DNA of 64,000 nt from Papaver somniferum. Taxonomy: Eukaryota; Streptophyta; Magnoliopsida; Ranunculales; Papaveraceae. Positions within the stretch are counted from its first letter, which is position 1. Every line of letters begins with the position of its first letter. Positions 42,961 through 55,272 of the stretch are shown piece by piece. The notes beneath the pieces were generated by a model. It saw only the letters and a program-made list of their open reading frames with translations, had not been told where the DNA came from and did not search any database. The translations under genes and the position numbers were made by a program. The stretch lies in NCBI RefSeq assembly GCF_003573695.1, contig NC_039359.1, forward strand, positions 139,525,939 through 139,589,938, written 5' to 3'.

Positions 42961-45165
42961 ATGGATTCATCAAGGTTAGTTGCTTTTTTCTTCTTTATGA
43001 GTTTTGCTGAAATTGATCTTGTTTATTGCCTTATTTGATGTTGTTTATGTGATTCCCATACTCTTGTTATTTCAGCAAAAGCGCTTCCAACACCAAATTT
43101 ACAGTTCAGAACCCAAACATTCCCAAGTCGCAACATAAGGTTGTTGCGCATAAAAGAAAGTCTACGAATGAGAAGGTAGTAAGAAACACTATCCTTTTAT
43201 AATAACAATATTGTTGCCTCTGTTTCTTATCTATATTGTAATTTGCAGGGTGATAAATATGTTAATAAACCTTCCAAGAAATCTCGCCACCTTAAAACTG
43301 TTCCAACTTCTGTTCCCTTCCACTTACTCATTCTTCTAAATCTCTGCGACATCTTCGCAAGATAAACCTTTATCTCCAATTCGCGAAAAAGCTGCCTCAG
43401 ACTTCATTTCTTCAGCTGACCTTTCAATGATTGAAACCCTTGTTGATCCTCTGTGAATGAAACCTCTTCTCTTCCCATTGAGAATGTTTCTCAACCTTCT
43501 ATCTCACCAGTTCTCTACCTAAGTCTCTCCTCTTTCGAAAGAAACCGTGGAAGGGATAGATATTGCTTCAAAGTTTTATCTGAAGTCTGGATGATGTCAA
43601 GAAGTCTTCTATTGATCCTATCAAGTCTAATTTTGCGAAATTCTGAGCAAGCATTTGGGTTCTGACAGAGCTGCTTCGCAGACAGCTTTGGAAAAAGAAT
43701 GTAATGCTCTTCGTCTCGAAAATCAGAAGCTTCAGAATGTTTTTGGATCGTGACAATCTTCGCAAGAAGAATGATGAATTGAGAGGTATGATTTTCTTAT
43801 CTGTGTCTTTAATTTGCCTTTTTAATGGTTTTATCCTTCCCATATTTAATTATCCTTGAAATCCCTCTTTCGCATGTTAAGCTTTAAACCAGAAACGAAT
43901 AATGGAGAGATATCAATTTGAATCTGCTGTTGAAGAAGCCCGTGTTGATAAAGAAATCTTGATGGATCAATATAACCAATTAGATAACCTCTATTCATAT
44001 TCTCTTGATCATATAAATAATCTTACCAATGAAAATACCCAATTAGTTCAAAGACAAGATTTATTAAGTAATGAAGTATCTCGTCTTTCTTATTCTTTAA
44101 CTAAAGCTAATTTAGGGATGGAAACTTTATCAGATGAGAATAAAACCTTATCAAGAGAGAACTTATTTAAACAAGATGGCGATATCTTCGCAACAACTTA
44201 GTATTCTTCAAAAAGTATGTGATGACCAAGATCAATCTCTTCGCTCTTTGAGAAATGAACTTAAAGAAGTAAAAGAGTCATCTATCGTTGAAAGAGATAC
44301 ACTCATTCAAGGTAGAATAGCTTTAAGTGTAAAGGCGAATCAGCTTAAAGAACAATATTCCAAATTAGAAGAATCTTATTCTTCTCTTGTGAAGAAAAAT
44401 GCCTTTCTTATTCCTAAAGAGAAAAATCTTCAGTCTCGACTTAAAGGTTTAGTTGGAGATAAATTTGATGACGCAATGGACCGTTGGGAGAATAGTTGTC
44501 TGTCCTTGATTCAACACCTTATTTCGCAAAAGGAAGGTAGTCATAATAGTTTGACTGCCTTAATTATCTTTTCTTTGTCATATCTCTCTGAATTCCTTAT
44601 CTTAATGAAATTTTGTATTCTATCTTTCGCAGAGTCTGAGAAGAATCTTCATTCTTCCATTTCTGTTTTGGAGGCTAAATATGCCAAAATTCGCAAAGAA
44701 AATGCATTGCTCGTCTCTACCCTTACTGGTTCTCGCGACCGAGCAGAAAGAAGACTTGATTATCTTGCTTATTTTAAGGATATTCAAGATAGGAATCATC
44801 AGAGCACTTCTTCGCCAAGTTCATCTCCGGGCTGAAGTCCTTGTAAATGACATTTTATTGTCCAACTCTCTTCCTCCTACATCAATTGATCCTTTAGAAG
44901 TAGATGATGATGAAGTTCCTCGTCCTGCTGATAGTGATTATGATTACGAAAGCGGTGCAGAGGATAATTTCTTGGAAGATGAAGAAGAGGTTCCTTCTAA
45001 AGAAGCATCTGCTGGTGTTAATCAATGAGAAAGAAATTTCTCCTGAAGAAGTAATTGCTGGCGATAATCAAGATGCTAGTCAAGGCGAAGATCAAAACCG
45101 AAATGAAGGAGAGGCTTGCGAGAATATTGGCGAAGAATTTTGTTATCTCCTGCTACTGAATTAAT
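42961..45165 (+). pseudogene. Antisense coiled-coil gene of the Tat element, copy 2
   Basis: Exons as in copy 1: 42961-42974, from 43076, from about 43249, from 43882 and from 44632. Here exon 4 is better kept (MERYQFESAVEEARVDKEIL to SLTKANLGMETLSDENK). Exon 3 has lost several single bases, giving frameshifts, e.g. near 43330-43620. Both copies share a frame change near 44180 (NLFKQDGDIF versus ISSQQLSILQKV), so that change predates the duplication or marks an unrecognised intron. The C-terminus is acidic (DYDYESGAEDNFLEDEEE). Neither copy looks intact. Confidence 0.65.
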
Positions 45166-46433
45166 ACTGAAGCTTGAGCTTCTTATCTAGCTTTCTTCTT
45201 GAACTGTCTTATTTTTATCACTTTTGCGAGTTACATTTTTCAACCAACTTTGGAGTCAACTTTTCCTTTTAATATTTTGTTGATGAGAAAGATAATGCTT
45301 CTTGTGTATTGATTCCCATACTTGCCTCTCATTATCTTTCTTGCAAAAAATAATCTGTTACGAATACTTATAAATATTTGTTTTATCATATGGTCTTATT
45401 TTGCCTTCCTAATTAAAGGTCTTATTATGCCACCTCTTGTCATTGCGACAAAATCGCAGGACGTCCTTGCACTTTCATGCAAAAACCCATTGATCTTGCC
45501 TTAACTTTTTCTTTTGTATTATGGCCTCTTCAGGAATGTTGCGACAATATGACAGGCCTAAATATTCTTGCGAAAATAAAGCCCCATGACATTGCCGTCT
45601 TGCGACGAAATCGCAGGACGTCTTCGCACTTTCATGCGAAAACCCATTGATCTCGTCTTATCTTTTCTTTTGTATTATTGCCTCTTCAGGATTGTTGCAC
45701 AAATATGACAAGCCTTAATATCCTTGCGAATAAAAAGCCTCATGACATTTGCATCTTAAGACACTTATTATCTCCCTAATGGAGGGTGCCGCCCTTATCT
45801 CCCCCTGGTTTCCCCTTCAAGGAGGCGTACTTCTACCATACAAGGTTAGCTCCTCCCATCCAGTCTTAACAACAACCAGTTGTTTTCGCAGCCTCTTATC
45901 CCTTTTACCTATAGGGCTTATGGTTACGAGACTGCACCCTAAGTGGGGTTTTCTTCAGGCCGAGTGCAGTATAAGCCAAGACTTGTCAAGAATGGCAAGG
46001 TACGCTTCAAACGTCCCTGGCACTCTTGACTCAACCGTGTACCTCGGCGCCTTGATCATATCTGCACTCCTTGGGAGAGTCCTTATTACCTTAGTCGCCC
46101 AACCCAAGTCATATGCTTAAGCTGAGAATCCAAGGTGCCTCTCCCGGATGGGCTTTATTGACCCCAAATCTCCATGACTCAGGTTCCGGTGGCGGTGTAG
46201 CCTTTCCCTGAGCCATGCAACAGGTACCCCCTAATATGACGTACTTTAGGTCTTACATTTGCCTCTTGCGAAATTTTATTCGCGAACTAGGGTGTACGCC
46301 ATAAAGGTTCGCCCCTTTCTTTTATGTCATTGTTCTGTGATTATCTCTGTGAAAATTTCGCACATCATGATCTTGTTTTAATATGAGTAATCTTGCAATT
46401 ATTCTTTCAGAATCCATAACCTCTCAAAGCTTC

Positions 46434-48677
46434 TTACGGATAATATCTTTTTAAGTACAACCTGTTCCATGATCTGTCTAATCTATGACCAACATCTCTT
46501 CCTTCTGGATCCATTAATCTATAAGCTCCTGTTCCAACTATCTCCTTTATGATGTAAGGTCCATCCCACTTTTTCGCTAATTTTCCTCCATTTTCTCGCT
46601 GATATATTGGTGTTACTCGCAGAACTAAATCTCCTGGTTGAAATTCGCGTATTTTGACACGTTTATTATACTCTCGGGATAATCTTCGCTGATAATTATC
46701 CATATGTTGTAAATATTTTTCTCTTCTTTCTTCTAATTCATCAAGTTTATTTAAAATCAAGCCCGTACTAAGATTTTTCTCCCAAGCTTCTCTTTTTGTT
46801 GTCGGAATAACAACTTCTGTTGGTAACACCGCTTCAACTCCGTATGTTAAACAAAAAGGTGACATTCCAGTAGCTTCTCTTCTAGTTGTGTTATAAGCCC
46901 ATACTGCATTATGTACTTGTTCGCACCATGCTCTGTGATGTCCTTCCAATTTTTTCTTTAATATATCTGCAATTATTTTGTTTGTTGCTTCTACTTGCCC
47001 ATTAGCTTGTGGATACAAAGGAGTAGATTTTCCACATTTTATCTTGAATGCATTAAGTAACATTTCTATATTTTGTCCTTCAAATTGTTTCCCATTATCA
47101 GATACCAACTGTGCAAGAATTCCGAATCTGCAAATGATATTTTCGAATATGAATGTAAAGATATATTTATCGCGAATATGTTTTACTTCCTTTACTTCTC
47201 TCCATTTTGTGAAATAATCTGTTGCGACTATTAAATATCTTCTTTGTCCAGATCCTGGTAAAAATGGCCCCACAATATCTAAGCCCCACTTTCCAAAAGG
47301 CCACACACTGGTTGAAGATGACAATAATGCTCCAGGTGCATGTATTTTTTTTATGCCGCTGACAATCTTCGCAACGTCTTGATATTTGTTTTGCATCTTC
47401 ATGCATATACGGCCAGTAATAACCTTGCATTTTGCTCTATGTGACAAAGATCTTCCTCCACTATGATTTCCAGCATCCCCACTATGTAACATTTTTAGCA
47501 CCTTTTCTCCTTCCTCATGTGTCAAACATCTGAGTGATGGTCTATTAAAGGATTTTCGGTATAGCAACCCATCTCTTAATTCATAATTCGTTGCACGGCT
47601 TTTTAAATTGTGTGTTTCCAATCTATTTATTGGTGTTTCTCCTTTCGCCAAATATGCATGAAGTTCCATTCTCCAGTCTGCGATATTTTTCATTTGTTCT
47701 TCTTCTTCATTGTCTATTATCATCATGTCCACGTCTTCTTCTTCTTTATTGATTGATGGTGACAGAAGTGTTTGTATTTTTATGTATCTCACAGTTGGGT
47801 TTGTCATCATGCTTGAGATAAAAGCAAAAGCGTCTGCGAGTCTGTTATCCTTTCTTGAAATGTGCCTCCATTTTATTTTTGGGATTTTCGCTGACAATTC
47901 TTCAACCAGCTTCTTGTATTTCTTCAAGGATGGTTCATTTGTAGTAAACTCTCCCTTTATTTGGCGAATAACTAGCTGCGAATCACTAGTGATCCTGGCA
48001 TTTTCTAGTTTCATTTCTATTGCGAATTTTAAGGCATGTATCACAACTTCATATTTTGTTTCATTATTAGTGGATGCAAATTCCAATCTCAATGAAAAAG
48101 CCATTTTTATTCCTTCTGGCGAAATTAAGACAATTCCAACTCCATTTCCTTCTCCATTTGATGATCCATCTACCAATATCTCCCTTCTATTTGGTTTTGT
48201 TAATAAGTCTTTTGGATCTCCATGTTCTTTTTTTACATCCATCATTTCTTCTACTGCTTCATCTTCTTCTAAAGGAAATGCTGCCAAGAAATCTGCAACA
48301 ACTTGTGATTTTGGTGAAGACGAAATTTCATATTTAATATCAAAATGGCCTACTTGTGTATTCCATCTCTCCACTCTTCCTGATCTTTTAGAATTCTTCA
48401 TCACTGATTCAATTGGTACTTTTGTTAATACCTTTATCTTGTGTGCTTGAAAGTATATGCGGAGCTTAAATGATGCATAAACTAATGCTAAGATTAACTT
48501 TTCAATCTTTGAATAATTCTTCTCAGCAGCATTAAAAGTTTTGCTAATGTAATAAATGGGTTTCTCCACTCCTGCGTCTACTCGCAATAACAAAACACTT
48601 AATGCATGCGACGTCGTCGCAAGATAGATCAATAATTCATCTCCTGATTCTGGTTTTTGTAAAATAGTTGTATTCAT
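46434..48677 (-). pseudogene. Dual RNase H and integrase of the 14-kb Tat element
   Basis: A 747-codon open frame. Residues about 1-130 are the degenerate first RNase H (KPIYYISKTFNAAEKNYSK). A second RNase H follows (ILVDGSSNGEGNGVGIVL, SDSQLVIRQI, RHISRKDNRLADAFA). Integrase has the His pair (LHSGDAGNHSGG) and the catalytic WGLDIVGPF, LVSDNGKQF and ANGQVEATNK. It ends with a GDLVLR...WDGPYIIKEI-type C-terminal domain. Although open, the Cys pair of the zinc domain (RRCEDCQRH) is read out of frame because of two compensating one-base changes near 47440 and 47350. A TAA at 48683-48681 separates it from RT in the same frame. Confidence 0.9.
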
Positions 48678-48683
48678 AAGATG

Positions 48684-49405
48684 TTATTTGATTCCTTGAA
48701 AAGATTTTTCACATTCATCAGTCCATTTAAATTTCGCACCCTTCTTGAGTATATCGAAAAAATATTTGCATTTGTCTGATGATCGCGAAATGAATCTCCC
48801 CAGCGAAGGTAGAGTCTCATTTAACTTTTGTACATCTTTTATTGTTGCTGGTGTTGGCATGTCACGAACTGCTTGCACTTTTTCTGGATCAACCTGCATT
48901 CCTTCTTTTGATACAACGTAGCCTAAAAAATTTCCCGATGCAACTTCTCAGGATTTAATTTAATGTTATACTGCCGCATTTGTTCAAAAATCTCCCTCAG
49001 GTCTTGTACATGGTCTTTAGCTTCTTTACTCTTTACTAACATGTCATCCACGTATACTTCTAATGTTTTGTGTATCCATTTTGCGAACACCTTCTCTACC
49101 ATTCTTTGGTATGTCGCTCCCGCGTTTCGCAAACCAAATGGCATTTTCGTGTAACAATATAAACCTCTTGGGGCAAAGAAAGCAGTATTTTCTTAATCTT
49201 CTTCAGTGAGAGGGATTTGGTTGTATCCTTTGTACCCATCTAAAGATGATACCCTATCATTTCCCGTTGCGGATTCCACCATTTGAGGAATATCTGGTAA
49301 CGAAAAACTATATTTGGGGCAAGCTTTGTTTAAATCAGTGAAATCTATGCAAATCCTGATTCCTTTGTTTTTCTTTGGAACAATGACCATATTCGCTATC
49401 CATTC
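48684..49405 (-). pseudogene. Reverse transcriptase of the 14-kb Tat element
   Basis: The palm motifs are IRICIDFTDLNKACPK and SSLDGYKGYNQIPL, then MPFGLRNAGATYQRMV and the YVDD box at 49043-49054. A stop (TAA) lies near 49190. There is a deletion with frame change after KLNPEKL (about 48930), and then MQVDPEKVQAVRDMPTPATI in another frame. It lies on the same strand and in the same order as the RNase H/integrase frame. Confidence 0.9.
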
Positions 49406-50590
49406 TGGTTATTTAGCTTCTCTTATGATTCCCGCCTCAAGCATTTTCTGTAGTTCTTCTTCTATTTGGGAATGGTAAGTTGTTGCAATTTTTCTTATTC
49501 TCTGTTTAAATGGTCTCACATTTTTGTTAATCTCCAACTTGTGACATGCAATTGATGGATCTATTCCCGGTATCTCATCCATGTTTCCTGCGAAAACATC
49601 TTTATATTCTCGCAACAAGTTAACAGTTCTTCTTTCTTCTTCCATATCCATTTTGGTTCCAATTCTCAATATTAGAGGTTCTTCTATAGTCCCAACGTTT
49701 ATTTCTTTTGTTGGTTCTGCGGCAGTGTAAGTGGGTTTAGGTTCTCCCATTGGTGTTGGTTCTTTTATTATTTTCATAGGTCCTTCCCCTTCTTCCGAAA
49801 TTTCGCTGGGTATTCCTTTGCCTTCTTTTGCCCTTATCATATATACTCTAAATTCTTCTTCTTTCTTTGCTTCCTTTGCCAACTTTCTGCGAAATTGTTT
49901 CTTTTTTGCTTGTCCTTCATAATGCTTTACTTCAATCTGATGACATAATTTCGCATTGTCAACATCTCCTCTGATTTCACCTATTCCATTTGGGGAATTT
50001 GATACATTGATGCAACGTTGATACCACAACTTTTATCGCATGTATCCATGGTCTTCCTAATAACATATTATATGGCGATTCCATATCCATCACGCACAAC
50101 GTTACATGTGTTTCGATTTCTCCAAGTGTAATTCGTACCACTATCTCTCCTTTAGGTTTTGTAATGGATTTTCCAAAGCCGTGAACAAAATATGTTGAAC
50201 TGGACATTTCTTCATCTTTAAATCCCATTCCCCGGAATGCGTGATAAAATATTATATCCACTGAACTTCATGTATCGATTAAAGTTCTGTTCAATATCCA
50301 TTCTCCTGTGGATTTTGTCGTTGTCTCCTTTTTTCGCGTAATAGGCACTGTGATAACCAACAGAGATGTGTGGTTCAAATTTTCTTTTGGTATTTCTGCC
50401 GCCATGAATGTTATTTTTTGCTTTTCCCAATCTTTCAAGGGTGATGTATTTTCTACCGCCATAACTTTCCTTCCTTCAAAATTTCGTTTATGTATTCTTC
50501 CTTTGATGTTTTCATGGAATTCATTAATCATCGTTTTTGTTATCATATTACACTCAAATATTTTGTCATCTTCATTAATTCTATTCATCT
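49406..50590 (-). pseudogene. Protease and RT N-terminal region of the 14-kb Tat element
   Basis: The upstream frame (50588-50268) ends at a TGA exactly within the protease active site: TLIDT followed by stop, where D-T-G is needed. The next frame has SSVDIIFYHAF, then YNMLLGRPWIHAIKVVVSTL, the ILGR motif. A frameshift near 49990 follows. Then a Lys/Glu-rich linker and the RT start (VRPFKQRIRKIATTYHSQI) appear. A TAA ends it at 49406. No Gag or CCHC knuckle lies upstream. Confidence 0.88.
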
Positions 50591-50697
50591 TTCTTCTAAC
50601 TGATTCACTGATTTATTTAATCACTTTCTTGATTTGAATATTCTCAACAACAATCTTTAACTTTCGATCTTCAATTTCCCTGTTTCTAGCGCCATTA

Positions 50698-51168
50698 TGT
50701 AGTTGCAGGAAATCCTACACTACACCCCTCATATGATCTCACTATTAATCAACTCATTTTTAGGTCTACACTCTTAATTTTATTTATCAATATCTGAATG
50801 TTCTTACAAGAAAAGATAAAGAAATCAAGAACGATCTCTGCTCTAGACTTCCTCTCTACTATTTACTTGTTTCTTACCCAAAAAAGATCTCCTCCTTTCT
50901 TTAAAACTCGAATGACTATTTATAAAGAAATACATAGTGGATGACAGCTAATCTGTCCTTTATTTTCGGGTATGGTCTGCGACATTCTCGCAACCTTACA
51001 AATGTTAATTTCGCAAACTCTCTAATTTTCGCAGAACTATCATATCTTTCTCGTGATCTTTGCTGACGTCATTTATTTTATCATTTCTGAAATTGTTCTT
51101 CGACGCTGTTGTGCTGTGTCATTGATAATTTTGCTGAAACATTGTCATTGCGAGATTCTGATCCTACA
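50698..51168 (-). repeat. 5' LTR of the 14-kb Tat element
   Basis: Complete 471-bp LTR. On the minus strand, directly after it, TAATGGCGCTAGAAACAGGG is the primer-binding region (50678-50697). Confidence 0.9.
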
Positions 51169-51303
51169 AGAGCTATTCCATTAGGCTGGAAATCTGAACG
51201 GAGAAGATAAGAAAATGGTTCAGCGCTAACAGTGGGAAAAATTGAACTTATTATGAGAAAAGAACTACCAAATTTTGTTATTGATTATTATGCACAAATT
51301 TCA

Positions 51304-51450
<147 letters not shown>

Positions 51451-51600
51451 TCATGGTGTCTCCGCATACCTTCAAAAATGAAAGAAATATACAGTAAACC
51501 CAACTACCCCTGATCAAGGACTGATTTTGCTCTCGCCATGTCCGGCCATGCACGGAAAGTCATGATCATCCATTGGGTCAAGATCAAACATTCACAGTTA

Positions 51601-51849
<249 letters not shown>

Positions 51850-51968
51850 TCAACTGAAGAAGAAATTAAAATATGATAAAGAGTTGCAAACCTATGAGAG
51901 AGTTTGAAATTGCCCATTTTGTAAGGTTTGGCATTGCCTCCATTTTTCTTCTCTTTTAAGAATTTAAA

Positions 51969-51994
51969 TCTTTCTTTCTTTCTTTCTTTCTTTC
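51969..51994 (+). repeat. (TTTC)n microsatellite
   Basis: About six TTTC units lie in the 5' leader of OPR D (GAAA on the coding strand). Confidence 0.8.
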
Positions 51995-52046
51995 TTCTGA
52001 TTTTGTTTTCTCTTGAATTGAATGTTTGAAATTGTGTGTGTGCGCT

Positions 52047-52055
52047 CTATTTATA
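52047..52055 (-). promoter_or_regulatory. TATA box of OPR pseudogene D
   Basis: The minus strand reads CTATAAATAGAGCGC about 105 bp upstream of the first ATG at 51943. It resembles the TATA position of gene B, where the leader is shorter. Confidence 0.6.
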
Positions 52056-52740
52056 GTCCAGCCAAATGGTTTTCACAGTCGTACCACCATACCTTGTGAC
52101 AAAACTAGCTCTACTTTTAGGCTTTTAGCCCATAACTTTAGATCTTATTACGGAATTACCTGAGTGCATGCGTCAGTGGTGATCATACTCCACCAGCGAA
52201 TCTTAGAGAATTATATCCTTTTATGAAACTACTAGGTATCCCCGGGGCCTTATGGGCCCGGCTCAACCTCTCATTTTAGTGTACATATTTTAGGCATACG
52301 CATCAAGCCAATATTTACGACTGCAAAACATAAAACATAAAGAGAGAAAATAGTATATTAAAATTATCTATGATTGTTATCTTTATATTTGGAATTATTT
52401 TTATACTGCATTTTCATTATATGTTCAAAGTAAAACGAAATACAAAAAACGAAAGTTATAACCGAACTAAATAGCTTTAGTGTTGTTTTTATCATTTGGA
52501 AAATGAGAATTTGAGATAAAAATCAAACTTGCAGTATGTCGGTTGTATAATGACTTCTCAGAGGAATTATTATTAGCAAACACCTATTCAAATACATCAA
52601 CAGACCAAACCCGCAATCAGTATTTCTTTGCATAATGTTAAATTGGTGTAATATGAGGACTCATATGAGAAAAAAAAATCAAATGAACAACTTGCTTAGT
52701 GCCTTGGGCGCCGGCTCAACCTTTCATTAGTTTCATGCAT
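52056..52740. other. Upstream of OPR D, nothing recognised
   Basis: Non-coding sequence. Two similar phrases, CGGCTCAACCTCTCATT (52260) and CGGCTCAACCTTTCATT (52711), recur about 450 bp apart. No gene seen. Confidence 0.35.
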
Positions 52741-52741
52741 G

Positions 52742-53215
52742 ATGGTATTTTTACAGTGGTTGTAGAAGTGGTAAGAAATTGGTTCGTTAAGACTTGTGAA
52801 GGTTGTGATTTTAGATGTAAATTTTAAGAATAAAGAAAATAAAGCAAATAAAAGTTGATGTAAAGATTAAATTAGAGAAACCGGGGTTCAGGATTTCACC
52901 ATTCACCAATATTCATGTGATTCAATGTTAATTTTTATCATGCAATTCTAGAAAATATTACTCCAATTTAAAAGAACTTGTGACTCTAATCATTGCCTTA
53001 ACTAGATTTTCAAAACATTAATTGTTAATCGCAAGCATGAAGTATCAAAAGTCCTAAACTAAGCATACTTCATCAAGAGAAAACACAACTAATTAATAAA
53101 AATCATTTACTCAATTTTCATTCGGTGCAAATAATCATAAAAGAATTGCGTAAATAATTTTAAATAAATTTTACCACATAATTATTGGAAGAATGGCTTC
53201 CTCCATCGCCCCGAA
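52742..53215. repeat. Dispersed repeat, copy 1 (~470 bp)
   Basis: It matches 63560-64000 in direct orientation. Shared blocks include GGGTTCAGGATTTCACCAT, TTCATGTGATTCAATG, TCATGCAATTCTAGA and CAATTTTCATTCGGTGCAA. Identity is roughly 80-85% by eye. After it, a TATA-like TATAAAAAG lies at 53276. Confidence 0.85.
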
Positions 53216-54987
53216 GGTTGGGTTTAGCTCCTCATATTATTCACTCGCTCAAAATATTGGTTCATAGCTCAAAAGTGTATAAAAAGAGGTGAAAAGAGCT
53301 AATACAGAGATTCGCAACAGTTATAAGTGTTGCAATTACACCATTACAGAGAACGATAAAGATGAAATGTCGTTTTTACTGTGGCAAAAAAGTCTGCCTA
53401 CAATGTGTCGCTGATACTGTAGCATGAACGACAATTTTTGGTGGGTCGTTGTTCTTCGTGTTCTTCACAACACCAGTAAAAAAACTCGTCTCTGCAACTC
53501 TGATTTCACGCCTCTGTGATGCTCTAAACTCCGCCCAAACTCTCCATAACCCCTCTATGCTACCCCATAGCCTTATTTATACTCAACAGGTCTAAGAATA
53601 ACTCCTCATTACTCCACGAAATCTCCCATTATACGGCAGTGAAGAAAAATGTTCTCGGGAATATTTTCTTCCCTGATTTTTCTTCTCATGCGTCCGTTTT
53701 ATCTCAGCACACTCCTTACACGCTAAATACAACTCCAAGACGGAATAAAACTCGTGCACACATGGAATATTCACGTAATCATTTTAACAGAACCCCATGA
53801 AACTCTCATGCTCTGTTTTCTCCAATCCACGTAACCATCCCACTTTTCTCGATTCCAAATCATATACCATCCCTTTTTAGTCGAAACAGGGTATATCCAA
53901 TCCACATATCCCATTGAATCCGGCCAAAGCTTATTGAAATTTAATGCTGAAAATCTGACCAAATATCCCATGAATATCACACTCCCTGTCTTGCTTCGAA
54001 TGGATTATCCAGCCAATTTTATTTGTATCCAAAGCCCATACCATGCCTGTTTCACTCATAGGAACAAACCCAATTAATCTGAGCCATTGAGTCTCACTCT
54101 TTCACGCCCAAAAATCCGCCTTTGTTGCTGCCATTTTTCCCGCCAAAAATCAGTTTTGAAAGGTAGAAGATGGTTAGCCCTTATCCAAAATATGGGCGCC
54201 TTTAACAGCTGGGGCGCATGGGGGTGCCCTTACCCAAAATGAGGGTGCCTTTAACACTTTTTTTGGGGTGCCTTTAGTAATTTTCTCCGGGGGTCCAAAT
54301 AGCACTTTTCGAGCAACTTTTTCCGCACAAATGTATTTCTCCAAAAACACCTATCCAAACACAAAAACACCATAATTACTACAAAATCGAGCACTAACAA
54401 TACAGAACATTGAGGACAATTCAGACACAAAAATGTGTTTATCAATGCATCATTCAGACTTAGGTATTCAGTATAAGATTTTTAGCTTGGTATGTTCCAT
54501 CAATATACTTTAAAATAGATGCTTATGTTATCCATGTATTCATGTACCCATGTTGATATAATATGTTTATGTTATTTAGGTATCACCATTAATGATTACC
54601 TAAGTTTGTTCAATTTTATTTGTTAATTCTAGTTTAATTAGATGATGACTAATTGCTCATTGATTAAATGTAAATATCACCCGAGGAAGTTAATGGCAAT
54701 CAAACTATAATGTGACTTATGGGGATGATATTTGGCGTTTTTATCTAACAAATTAGAACATGGAAGTGGGGTCCGAATATATATGGAATTGTTTAACCAA
54801 AGTTTAATTATTTACTTGAAACGAACAAATGAGCAATTCTAGTTTTTTCTTTAATAATTTAATCTAAAGAACAAAGTTTCTAAGAATTTAAAAGAAATAG
54901 ATATGTGTTTGATCAATACGTGAATTTCAATCTTTTTTTTTTTGGTGAATTCTACTATTCTTGAATACAATAGTTGTATAGTAGTTG
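53216..54987. other. Non-coding region following the dispersed repeat
   Basis: Probably the body of the same dispersed element at first. Near 54190-54280 the phrases GGGTGCC(C)TTTA and GGGCGCCTTTAAC repeat four times. No protein features were found in the short frames. Confidence 0.4.
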
Positions 54988-54989
54988 TA

Positions 54990-55089
54990 CAGTAGAACCT
55001 CCATATATTGATACTCCATATATTAATAACCTGTACATATTAATAATTGTATGAATTCCCAAGAATATTAATGTAGAGAGGTTCTACTG
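54990..55089. mobile_element. Emigrant/Lemi1-like MITE (pogo family), 100 bp
   Basis: It starts CAGTAGAACCTCCATATATT and ends ATGTAGAGAGGTTCTACTG. These inverted ends resemble the CAGTA(G)AACCTCTATAAATTAATA termini of plant pogo-derived MITEs. It is flanked by TA on both sides (54988-54989, 55090-55091), the expected TA target duplication. Confidence 0.75.
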
Positions 55090-55272
55090 TATTCTTTCTC
55101 GAGTTCATATTTTATATATGCCAGTTCTATATTTTCGTTTAGGATATTGTTTGGAACTGGCGTAGACTTGTGTTTCAGTTTTTATTTTAACTTATCCAGA
55201 TTTTCATAGGCCGATGTAGTTGTGAATTTCTTATTGGAACACACCTCCCAAGGATATACCGATGCATGCTTT

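Noticed and set aside
47710..48450. 246-codon plus-strand frame
   Set aside because: Antisense shadow of the RNase H part of the 747-codon minus-strand frame.
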